Shown here: one piece after another, positions 1 through 6,538 of the stretch
Layout of the letters: every line of letters begins with the position of its first letter
How positions within the stretch are numbered: the stretch's first letter is position 1
Source of the DNA: Mariprofundaceae bacterium
GTDB taxonomy: Bacteria > Pseudomonadota > Zetaproteobacteria > Mariprofundales > J009
Reading direction: 5' to 3'
Assembly: GCA_015489095.1 (NCBI GenBank)
Contig: WFMN01000236.1
Location: 1 to 6,638 of the forward strand
DNA: 6,638 nucleotides
Translations under genes and position numbers: made by a program
Notes under the pieces: model-generated
The model's database searches: none
What the model was told of the DNA's origin: nothing
What the model saw: only the letters and a program-made list of their open reading frames with translations

Positions 1-2301
1 CCGACCGAAAGCGGTATCTACCACCAAGTGCGCTTTGCCGATGTCAACGCCGATGGCTGGCCCGATATCGTGGCCGCCAAGGCCGGCGCGGGCGAAGAGG
101 CTGGTGGCATCAACATCTGGCTGAACGATGGGCGGGGCGGCTGGTATGCGGATGCCGGGCCGCAGCATCAGGGCGACTTCGTGGATATGGATATCGCCGA
201 TCTCGATGGCGATGGCCATCTGGATATCATCGCCGCCGAGCGGGGCGGCATCGGTTCGCGTGAAAGCAGCTATTACGATGACTGGCAGTGGGTCGGCGGG
301 GTGCATATCTGGTATGGCGATGGCGAAGGCCGCTGGACGCAGGAGGTGCTGCCGGTGGACGCCGACACCGACTCGGTGACGGTGGCGGATGTCAACGGCG
401 ACGGCCTCTTTGATGTGGTGGCCGGGCTCTATCAGCACGGGATCCGGGTCTGGTTGCAGCAGAAGCCGGCGGGATACCATGGCCGTCGCATGGGGTGGAA
501 GGAGCAGACGGTGAGCGACCCGCGTAGCAGGGAGCGCGACCTGCGGCGGTCGGATCTGCGTGGCCGTCGGCTGCGCGGCGGCGTGGATGACGCGCCGGGG
601 TTTGATCATCGTCTGCGTGATCTGAGCGGTGAGTGGCGGCGGCAGGAGATCATCTACAAGGGGACATGGCACGCCGTGCGGGTGGGTGATCTCAACGGCG
701 ACGGGGTGCAGGAGCTGGTGGCGGCCTCTTCGACCGGGGACGGGCTTGGCCTGTGGAGTTGGTCGAAGGAGGAGCATCGCTTTGTGGCGTGGCCGGGGCA
801 GTTGCCCAACTACGGCATCTACTACCGCCTCGATCTGGGGGATGTGTTCGATACCGGGCTGCTCGATGTGTTGGCGGTGCGCGAAAACGGCGGGGTGGAG
901 GTGTGGTCGTTCAACCACGCCAAGGGCGAGACGGCGGCGGCAACCCCTCCGGTAGAGGGGATGCCGGCGGTGGTACATTTCGCTACCGGATCGGCGGAAT
1001 TGACGCCGAAGGAGCGCAAGCAGTTTGCCGCTTGGCTTTCCACCTATGGTGCCGACTTGGGGCGTTACCGATTCGATATCGCCGGCCATGCCGATGTGCG
1101 TCCGATCCATAACACGCGCTTTCCCGATAACATGGTGCTCTCCCGCCTGCGTGGTGAGGCCATCGCCGATATGCTGGCGGATCACGGGGTGAAGCGGGCG
1201 CGGATCCGGGTTGCGGCCTTCGGCGCCTCGCGGCCGGAGAAGCCGGGGCGCACGCCGGAGGCGCTGCGATCGAACCGGCGGGTGTTGGTGCATGCCCGTC
1301 TGGTACGGCCGGCGGTCAACGGTGCCCGCATCCCCAAGATCGGCAGGCGCGCGGTCAAGCGGGATCTCTTCCACATCACCCACAACAAGGTGTTCAAAAC
1401 CTACCACGGGATTCCCGACTACATTGTCGGCCCCGGCGACCAGTTGAGCTTCACCTTCTGGCTGGGGGGGAAGAGCACCACCTACAAACAGACGGTGAAG
1501 GCGGACGGCAATGTCTCGCTCCCCTATCTGGACGACCTCAAGCCGATTGCCGGGATGTCGATCATGGAGCTGGGGGATCATCTGACCAAGAAGATCTCCC
1601 GCTACCAGCGCAACCCTAGGGTCGATGTGGTGCTGCTGAAGGCGCGGAGCAAAACGGCGACCATCTTCGGCCAAGTGAAGGATCTGCAGCGTCAGCCGAC
1701 CGGACCCGGCACCTACTTTCTGCACGGCAAGGAGACGCTGGTGGACTTCATCGCCCGCACCGGCGGCCCGACCCCGGCGGCGGATATGACCAAGGTGCAG
1801 GTGATTCGCGGTGGCAAGACGATCTTTCTCAATCTCGATCGCGCGATCAAGGAGGCGGATTGGTCAGAGAACGCCATCATGGAGGATGGCGATACCGTTT
1901 TCATTCCATCACGCGCCCAATCCAAGCACATGGTGTTCGTGATGGGCGAGGTGGGCAAGGCGGGGCTGGTGCAGTATGTCGGCGAGCTGCGCTTTCTGGA
2001 GGCGATCTCGCGGGCGGGCGGCTTTACCAAATCGGCCTACCAGCGCGATATTCGCATTGTGCGCCAGAACCGGGACAGCCCGCAGATCATCCCGATCAAT
2101 TTCGACCGTTTCATGCACGACGGCGATCTGACGCAGAATGTGGTGTTGCACGACAAGGACGTGGTGATCGTCCCCAGCCGGCCGATCGACAACTGGAACC
2201 GCTTTATTGCCGATATCCAGCCGACGCTGACCCTGATCGCCAATCCGTTCACCACCATCAACACCATTGATCAGGCCGTGAAGGCGATCCCGGTTCCCTA
2301 G
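1..2301 (+). CDS. VCBS/FG-GAP repeat - OmpA - polysaccharide export (OPX/Wza-type) fusion protein, 5' partial
   Basis: The reading frame is open from base 1, so the true start and any signal or lipoprotein peptide lie upstream; the GTG at 28 is only the first start-like codon. Residues are counted from base 1. About 10-305 hold VCBS/FG-GAP repeats with calcium-loop-like motifs (DVNADG, DLDGDG, DVNGDG, DLNGDG), a degenerate one (DVFDTG), and one scrambled repeat near 510-630. About 323-433 form an OmpA C-terminal domain of MotB-like style: Asp365 in GHADVRPI, RFPDN, LSRLRGEA with Arg384, and NRRVLV, matching the peptidoglycan-binding signature. About 473-553 are a polysaccharide export domain (DYIVGPGDQLSF), followed by two SLBB domains (about 555-635 and 644-726). 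The last 40 residues are partly hydrophobic, where Wza has its membrane helix. Inferred role: outer-membrane/periplasmic conduit for exopolysaccharide, tethered to peptidoglycan. The wzc-like gene follows with no gap. Family assignment is firm; the role of the repeat domain is not known. Confidence 0.93.
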   Translation, partial: PTESGIYHQVRFADVNADGWPDIVAAKAGAGEEAGGINIWLNDGRGGWYADAGPQHQGDFVDMDIADLDGDGHLDIIAAERGGIGSRESSYYDDWQWVGGVHIWYGDGEGRWTQEVLPVDADTDSVTVADVNGDGLFDVVAGLYQHGIRVWLQQKPAGYHGRRMGWKEQTVSDPRSRERDLRRSDLRGRRLRGGVDDAPGFDHRLRDLSGEWRRQEIIYKGTWHAVRVGDLNGDGVQELVAASSTGDGLGLWSWSKEEHRFVAWPGQLPNYGIYYRLDLGDVFDTGLLDVLAVRENGGVEVWSFNHAKGETAAATPPVEGMPAVVHFATGSAELTPKERKQFAAWLSTYGADLGRYRFDIAGHADVRPIHNTRFPDNMVLSRLRGEAIADMLADHGVKRARIRVAAFGASRPEKPGRTPEALRSNRRVLVHARLVRPAVNGARIPKIGRRAVKRDLFHITHNKVFKTYHGIPDYIVGPGDQLSFTFWLGGKSTTYKQTVKADGNVSLPYLDDLKPIAGMSIMELGDHLTKKISRYQRNPRVDVVLLKARSKTATIFGQVKDLQRQPTGPGTYFLHGKETLVDFIARTGGPTPAADMTKVQVIRGGKTIFLNLDRAIKEADWSENAIMEDGDTVFIPSRAQSKHMVFVMGEVGKAGLVQYVGELRFLEAISRAGGFTKSAYQRDIRIVRQNRDSPQIIPINFDRFMHDGDLTQNVVLHDKDVVIVPSRPIDNWNRFIADIQPTLTLIANPFTTINTIDQAVKAIPVP

Positions 2302-4605
2302 ATGGCAGCGGCAGCCAGCGACAAAGCCAACAGCTATGATCTGAACCTCGACGAGTACTGGCAGATCATCGTCCGCCGCCGGTGGGTGATTCTCTTCTGT
2401 GCCGTCAGCCTCGGTGTCTTCAGCTGGATCTTCTCGTGGTTGCATCAGCCGCCGCCGATCTACAGCTCGATGGCGGTGGTGAAGCTCGATACCACGGTCG
2501 ATGTCAACGCGGCCCTTGGCCAGGGGCGGCGCAAGGTGGTCGATATGGAGACCCAGCTAGGGTTGATCCGCTCCTATGCGCTGATGGAGCGGGCGGCGCG
2601 CGCGCTGGGCTATATCCCGGATGATGTCTCCAGCGACGAGGCGCGGGTGGAGCCGATCTACATCAACCGCATCATCGACCTGAAAAACAGCATTGAGGTG
2701 GATCAGGAGGGAAGCGGGGGGCTGATCACCATCACCGCGGTGTCGCCCGACGCCCCTACCGCCCAGAAGATGGCGCAGGCGGTGGCGGAAGAGTATATCA
2801 AGTTCAACAGCGAAGAGCAGAACCGCCAGATCTATGAGGCCAAAAAGTTTATCAAAAACCAGATGGCGGTGGTGGGCAAGCGGCTGAAGCAAGCGGAAGA
2901 GGAGGTGCGCGTTTTCAGTCGTGAGCACGGCATGTCGCTGGCCGGTTCCGACCCCAAGACGGTAACCAAGATCATCAACGACCTCGATAACCAGTACCGG
3001 CAGACGGTGCAGCACCTGGCGGATCTCCGTTTTACCCTGCAGCAGTTGAAAAAGCAGTTCGAGCGGGAGGATCAGGACTTCACCGCCATCACCGTGGTGG
3101 GGAAGGTAAGCAGCTACTTCGCCGCCCTGAACCAGCGGCTGATCGAGATGCAGCTCAAGCGCACCGCGCTGGCGACCGCCTACACCCGCGACCATCCGCA
3201 GATGCGGGAGTTGCAGGCGCAGGCGGACGATATCTTGGTCAACATGGTGGATGAGCTGATCAATCAGGTGCGGCTCACCCAGACGCGGGAGCGGGAGTTG
3301 AAGCGGCGGATTGCGCTCTCCACGGAGCGCTACGCCAACATCCCCAGCAACACGGCGGAGCTGGAGCGGCTTAAACGCACGGTGACGATCAACGAGGATC
3401 TGTTCAATCAACTGGAGCAGAAGTACCAAGAGGTGTTGATCCGCGAGTCGGAGCGGCAGCAGACGGTGAGCATGGTGCGGCCGGCGATGGTCTCCTATGA
3501 CCGGATCAACCCGGTCAAGGTCGGTCGGACGGCGGCCGCCGGCTTCCTGCTCGGGCTGGTGCTCGGGCTGGTGATCGCGCTGATCCTCGAGGCGATGGAT
3601 ACCTCGATCGGCACCATCGAGGAGGTGGAGGCGTTCCTCGATCTACCGGTGATCGGCTACATCCCGCAGCTCAAGGAGGATGAGGCGATCGAGATCTTCA
3701 GCCAGCAGGAGGGGCTGGCGGTGCGCGGCGGGGCGATGGATCGGCAGATCCGGTTGATTACCCACTTCGCGCCGGCGGCGGTGATGGCGGAGTCCTACCG
3801 CAGCCTGCGTACCAACCTGCTCTTTTCGCAGGGTGGGAGCGATTGTAAGGTGCTGATGCTGACCAGCTCGACCATGCGCGAGGGGAAGAGCTCGACCTCG
3901 GTGAACCTGGCGATTGTGCTGGTGCAGCAGGGGGCGCGTGTGCTGCTGGTGGACGGCGATATGCGTAAGCCGATGGTGCACCACACCTTCGGCGTGGACA
4001 AGGGGCCGGGGCTGAGCGACTGCCTGCTGGGGCAGTATCCGTGGCGCGACGCGGTGAAACGGTTTTCCGATGTGGTGCTGGGGGAGATGGGCATCGATAT
4101 GGCGATGTACACCCCGGGGCTCGATCAGCTCGAGCTCTTGACCTGCGGCAATGTCAACGCCAACCCGCCCGATCTGCTGGCCTCCAAGACGATGGATACG
4201 ATGATCCGGGAGTTTCGTGACGAGTATGACTTTGTGATCATCGACATGCCGCCGACCCTGCACACCACCGATGCCACCATCCTCGCCGGAAGGGTGGATG
4301 GGGTGTTGCTGATCTACCATGTCGGTTCGGTGGTGCGCGGCGCGTTGAAGCGGGTGAAGGGGGTGCTGGAGAATGTGGGCGGCAATGTGATCGGCTTGGT
4401 GCTCAACGGGGTGCGCGGCGACATCTCCTCGGACTTCAAGTCGTTGAAGATGGATCAGTATTACGCCTACGGCTATGGCGATGGCGAGCAGGTCAAGCGG
4501 GATTGGCTGGAGCGGATCCAGCTCTGGCTAGAGGATGGCTGGGTGGTGGTGCGCGGCGTGGTGGCTGGGCAGTGGCGACAGCTGCTGGATCGGTTTCGGC
4601 GTTGA
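2302..4605 (+). CDS. Wzc-type polysaccharide co-polymerase with fused BY-kinase (tyrosine autokinase)
   Basis: 767 residues, within the usual range for proteobacterial Wzc/ExoP-type proteins. ATG immediately follows the TAG of the upstream gene and there is no good Shine-Dalgarno, so translation is probably coupled. Visible layout: cytoplasmic N-terminus with LDEYWQIIVRRRW, transmembrane helix about 28-47, Wzz domain (SGGLITITAVSPDAPTA region), long periplasmic coiled coil about 170-390, a Pro-containing segment (RINPVKVGR), and a second membrane helix about 411-429. The cytoplasmic kinase has Walker A at 522-530 (Lys529), Walker A' VDGDMRKP (Asp551, Asp553) and Walker B VIIDMPP (Asp648). A tyrosine cluster (Tyr720, 721, 723, 725) fits the autophosphorylation tail of this family. 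Known family role: cycles of phosphorylation and oligomerisation set chain length and coordinate polymerase and export. Odd points: Met-Arg where Walker A usually has Pro-Gly or Pro-x, and 42 residues with four Trp after the Tyr cluster. Confidence 0.95.
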   Translation: MAAAASDKANSYDLNLDEYWQIIVRRRWVILFCAVSLGVFSWIFSWLHQPPPIYSSMAVVKLDTTVDVNAALGQGRRKVVDMETQLGLIRSYALMERAARALGYIPDDVSSDEARVEPIYINRIIDLKNSIEVDQEGSGGLITITAVSPDAPTAQKMAQAVAEEYIKFNSEEQNRQIYEAKKFIKNQMAVVGKRLKQAEEEVRVFSREHGMSLAGSDPKTVTKIINDLDNQYRQTVQHLADLRFTLQQLKKQFEREDQDFTAITVVGKVSSYFAALNQRLIEMQLKRTALATAYTRDHPQMRELQAQADDILVNMVDELINQVRLTQTRERELKRRIALSTERYANIPSNTAELERLKRTVTINEDLFNQLEQKYQEVLIRESERQQTVSMVRPAMVSYDRINPVKVGRTAAAGFLLGLVLGLVIALILEAMDTSIGTIEEVEAFLDLPVIGYIPQLKEDEAIEIFSQQEGLAVRGGAMDRQIRLITHFAPAAVMAESYRSLRTNLLFSQGGSDCKVLMLTSSTMREGKSSTSVNLAIVLVQQGARVLLVDGDMRKPMVHHTFGVDKGPGLSDCLLGQYPWRDAVKRFSDVVLGEMGIDMAMYTPGLDQLELLTCGNVNANPPDLLASKTMDTMIREFRDEYDFVIIDMPPTLHTTDATILAGRVDGVLLIYHVGSVVRGALKRVKGVLENVGGNVIGLVLNGVRGDISSDFKSLKMDQYYAYGYGDGEQVKRDWLERIQLWLEDGWVVVRGVVAGQWRQLLDRFRR

Positions 4606-4612
4606 TGATGAT

Positions 4613-4635
4613 TCGCGGTTGGAAACCGCTCCTAC
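4613..4635 (-). repeat. REP-like palindrome, first of an inverted pair
   Basis: Read on the minus strand this begins GTAGGAG (4635 to 4629) and continues into a hairpin with stem GCGGTT/AACCGC (4629-4624 with 4620-4615) and a 3-nt TCC loop, then CGAA. A GTAG head beside a short GC-rich palindrome is the hallmark of RAYT-associated REP sequences, and the GTAGGAGCGG form is familiar from gammaproteobacterial genomes. It lies a few bases after the wzc-like stop codon. In the mRNA it could affect stability or segmental expression; that is inference. Whether other copies exist in the genome cannot be seen from this window. Confidence 0.7.
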
Positions 4636-4640
4636 CGCCC

Positions 4641-4665
4641 GTAGGAGGGGAATCCTTTCCCCGAA
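4641..4665 (+). repeat. REP-like palindrome, second of an inverted pair
   Basis: Begins GTAGGAG (4641-4647), then a hairpin with stem GGGGAA/TTCCCC (4647-4652 with 4657-4662) and loop TCCT, then CGAA. It is arranged head-to-head with the preceding REP across a 5-nt spacer CGCCC, so the two heads also form a 7-bp inverted repeat (4629-4635 with 4641-4647). The stems differ from the first REP but remain paired, which suggests selection for structure. No T-run follows the hairpin, so it is not a standard intrinsic terminator. Confidence 0.68.
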
Positions 4666-4700
4666 CCCATCCATGGCCGCGATGCCGACATGATTGAATC

Positions 4701-4706
4701 GGGGGG
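4701..4706 (+). promoter_or_regulatory. Ribosome binding site of the small membrane protein
   Basis: A run of G residues (GGGGGG) sits 5 nt before the ATG at 4712. It favours that ATG over the in-frame TTG at 4694, which would place this site inside the coding region. It is G-rich rather than a textbook AGGAGG, so strength is uncertain. Confidence 0.45.
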
Positions 4707-4711
4707 TACAG

Positions 4712-4993
4712 ATGAACGAGCAACAGCGAGAACGACGCAGGCGGCGGAGGTCAATGGTGCTGCGCAAGCGAGCGATACGCCGCTATGTGATGATTGCCTT
4801 GGCGATGGGAACGATCGGCTTTCTGGTGATGTTGGTGGAGGAGATGCTGGATTACAGCGACGAGGATCAACGGCTGCATCACCACGCGCCGTACACCGCC
4901 GGGCAGGGCGGAGCGGGCGCGCGGCAGGGGCTGAGCCCGGACGATATCAAGCGGCTGAAACACGCCGCGGATATGCTGGGGGTTGGCCGGTAG
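4712..4993 (+). CDS. Small Arg-rich single-pass membrane protein, function unknown
   Basis: 93 residues from the ATG at 4712. I do not recognise a family. The N-terminus is strongly basic: six consecutive Arg at residues 8-13, then RKRAIRR. One hydrophobic helix follows at about 25-42 (VMIALAMGTIGFLVMLVE). By the positive-inside rule the N-terminus is cytoplasmic and the C-terminus periplasmic. The outer part has an acidic stretch (YSDEDQ), a triple His, a Gly/Ala-rich linker and a predicted helix LSPDDIKRLKHAADMLG. It lies between the wzc-like and polymerase genes on the same strand, so it may be an accessory subunit or adaptor of the polysaccharide machine, but that rests on context alone. 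Unlike the other genes here, it is separated by about 100 nt on each side. In favour of a real gene: the coherent membrane topology and the upstream G-rich ribosome site. Confidence 0.68.
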   Translation: MNEQQRERRRRRRSMVLRKRAIRRYVMIALAMGTIGFLVMLVEEMLDYSDEDQRLHHHAPYTAGQGGAGARQGLSPDDIKRLKHAADMLGVGR

Positions 4994-5092
4994 ATGCCGC
5001 CGTTGTGTCGGAGATGAGCGCATCAGGGCAAGTCCTTCGATGGCTGCGATGATGGCTGCTTGCGGCGCTGTCACGATTGCCGCGCGCGGGTC

Positions 5093-5096
5093 GAGG
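5093..5096 (+). promoter_or_regulatory. Ribosome binding site of the polymerase gene
   Basis: GAGG lies 5 nt before the ATG at 5102. It supports this start over the in-frame TTG at 5060, which has no comparable site and would add a Cys/Arg-rich stretch before the first membrane helix. Confidence 0.55.
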
Positions 5097-5101
5097 TGGC
5101 G

Positions 5102-6538
5102 ATGGCGTTAGGCACGCTGCGGGTTCCGGTTCCGCCGACCATTCTGATCACCTTTCTGCTCAGCATGGTGCTGGTCTATGCGGTCTATCTGCTGTCGCCG
5201 CAGATGGCACAGGGGCCGATTCTGATCATCGGCGCGCTGCTGGTGGTGACCATCGCCTTCACCAATATCGAGCTTTCGCTCTATCTGCTGATCCTAGCGA
5301 CACTGCTGTCGCCGGAGATCACCTTCGGCGGAGCCAGCAAGGCGGAGTTGGCGGCAGGGCTGGTGGATACCACCGCCAGCCGCGGCGTTACCCTGCGTTT
5401 GGACGATATGCTGCTCTCCCTGATCTGCTTGACTTGGCTGTTTCGCATGGCGATCGACAAGGAGCTGGGCTTTCTGCGTCAGACCCCGATCAACCAGCCG
5501 ATTATCTGGTACTGGTCGATATCGGTGATCGCGACGATCGTCGGCAGCTTTGATGGCAAGATCGGCATGTATGGCGCCTTTTTTCTGATCAAGTACCTCG
5601 AGTATTTTCTGCTCTTCTTCATGATTATCAACCATCTGCATGATGAGGAGACGGTGAAGCGGTTCCTCGGGGTGATGCTCTTCACCTGCGTGGTGGCATC
5701 GATCGTCGGGATCGCCCAGATCCCCAGCGGCGAGCGGGTGTCGGCGCCGTTTGAGGGGGCGGAGGGGGAGCCCAACACCTTCGGCGGCTACCTGATGCTG
5801 ATGTTCTCGGTGATGCTGGGGATGTTTCTCCACACCGGCCAACGCGGCAGGATGATCAAGCTCGGCGTCATGATGGCGATCGTGCTCGTGCCGTTCATGT
5901 TCACCGAGTCGCGCAGCTCCTATCTGTCGATGGCGGTCTCCATCCTCTGTTTCTTGATTTTTTCCAATTACAAGAAACTGCTCTTCTCCCTGCTGATGAT
6001 CGGCCTGCTGCTGGCGCCGGCGGTGGTGCCGAAAAATATGGTTGATCGCATCATGTTCACCTTTAGTCAGCAGCAGCAGCAGGGGCAGCTCCATGTCGGC
6101 GGGCTGAAAATCGACACCTCGACCAGCGAGCGGCTGATGGCGTGGTACAGGGTGCTGTTTGTCGATTTTCCCAAACATCCCTTGCTGGGCGTGGGGGTGA
6201 CGGGCGGCCAGTTCATGGATGCGCAGTACCCCCGTGTGCTGGATGAGACGGGACTGTTCGGCTTGCTCCCCTTTTTGTGGTTGCTGCGGCGCTTCTGGGT
6301 GCTGCTCCGCCGCTGCTACCACCGCATCCGTGACCAAGAGCTGCACGGGGCGGCGCTCGGCACCCTGTGCGGCTATGCCGGCCTGTTGGTGCACGCCATC
6401 GGTGCCAACACCTTCATTATCGTGCGCATCATGGAGCCGTTCATGATCTTGATGGGGCTGCTGCTGGCGGCGCTGCTGATCGAGGATCGACGAGAGGCGG
6501 AGAGGGCGCCGGACGACGCGGCGGCGGTGAAGGCGTGA
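5102..6538 (+). CDS. Wzy/O-antigen ligase family membrane protein (probable exopolysaccharide polymerase)
   Basis: 478 residues from the ATG at 5102, typical for the Wzy_C/O-antigen ligase family. The protein is strongly hydrophobic with roughly ten or more membrane helices and one larger extracytoplasmic loop (about residues 310-390). Family motifs in order: GEPNTFGG (222-229), SRSSYL (270-275) before a helix, TSERLMAWY with Arg344, HPLLGVG, and DAQYPRVLDETGLFG (373-387). In WaaL ligases the last motif usually begins His-Asn; here it is Asp-Ala-Gln-Tyr, a form I associate with exopolysaccharide polymerases rather than lipid A-core ligases. Likely reaction: joining lipid-linked repeat units on the periplasmic face, with the Wzc-like protein controlling length. 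The loop contains five Gln encoded by (CAG)5 at 6068-6082. The tail is hydrophilic and Asp/Ala-rich. Its TGA overlaps the next ATG by one base. Polymerase versus ligase cannot be settled from sequence alone. Confidence 0.87.
   Translation: MALGTLRVPVPPTILITFLLSMVLVYAVYLLSPQMAQGPILIIGALLVVTIAFTNIELSLYLLILATLLSPEITFGGASKAELAAGLVDTTASRGVTLRLDDMLLSLICLTWLFRMAIDKELGFLRQTPINQPIIWYWSISVIATIVGSFDGKIGMYGAFFLIKYLEYFLLFFMIINHLHDEETVKRFLGVMLFTCVVASIVGIAQIPSGERVSAPFEGAEGEPNTFGGYLMLMFSVMLGMFLHTGQRGRMIKLGVMMAIVLVPFMFTESRSSYLSMAVSILCFLIFSNYKKLLFSLLMIGLLLAPAVVPKNMVDRIMFTFSQQQQQGQLHVGGLKIDTSTSERLMAWYRVLFVDFPKHPLLGVGVTGGQFMDAQYPRVLDETGLFGLLPFLWLLRRFWVLLRRCYHRIRDQELHGAALGTLCGYAGLLVHAIGANTFIIVRIMEPFMILMGLLLAALLIEDRREAERAPDDAAAVKA
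6529..6533 (+). promoter_or_regulatory. Ribosome binding site of the downstream amidase-like gene
   Basis: GAAGG inside the 3' end of the polymerase gene, 4 nt before the ATG at 6538. Together with the TGATG stop-start overlap it suggests translational coupling of the two genes. Confidence 0.5.

Noticed and set aside
28..30. GTG as the start of the first gene
   Set aside because: The frame is open to base 1 and the GTG falls inside a VCBS repeat strand, so it is internal to a larger protein.
2557..3429. Antisense reading frame opposite the wzc-like gene
   Set aside because: The low-complexity Leu/His/Arg composition mirrors the coiled-coil codons on the other strand; it has no membrane or catalytic pattern.
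4647..4662. Intrinsic terminator after the wzc-like gene
   Set aside because: The hairpin is not followed by a T-run, and it is better explained as one half of a REP pair.
4694..4711. TTG start for the small membrane protein, adding six residues
   Set aside because: The ATG at 4712 has a G-rich ribosome site 5 nt upstream that would lie inside the longer version.
5060..5101. Upstream TTG start for the polymerase, adding 14 residues
   Set aside because: GAGG 5 nt before the ATG at 5102 is a better initiation signal, and the extra residues are Cys/Arg-rich and unlike a membrane protein start.
5040..5111. 23-codon leader peptide overlapping the polymerase start
   Set aside because: It is short, lacks a convincing ribosome site, and has no attenuator-like run of regulatory codons or paired hairpins; chance is likely.
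6068..6082. (CAG)5 tract as a phase-variation repeat
   Set aside because: The unit is three bases, so length changes would not shift the frame; it would only alter a Gln run in a loop.
5294..6394. Long antisense reading frame (366 codons) opposite the polymerase gene
   Set aside because: Its translation is His/Gln/Arg-rich with no domain signature, as expected for the reverse of a Leu/Met/Ile-rich membrane gene in GC-rich DNA.
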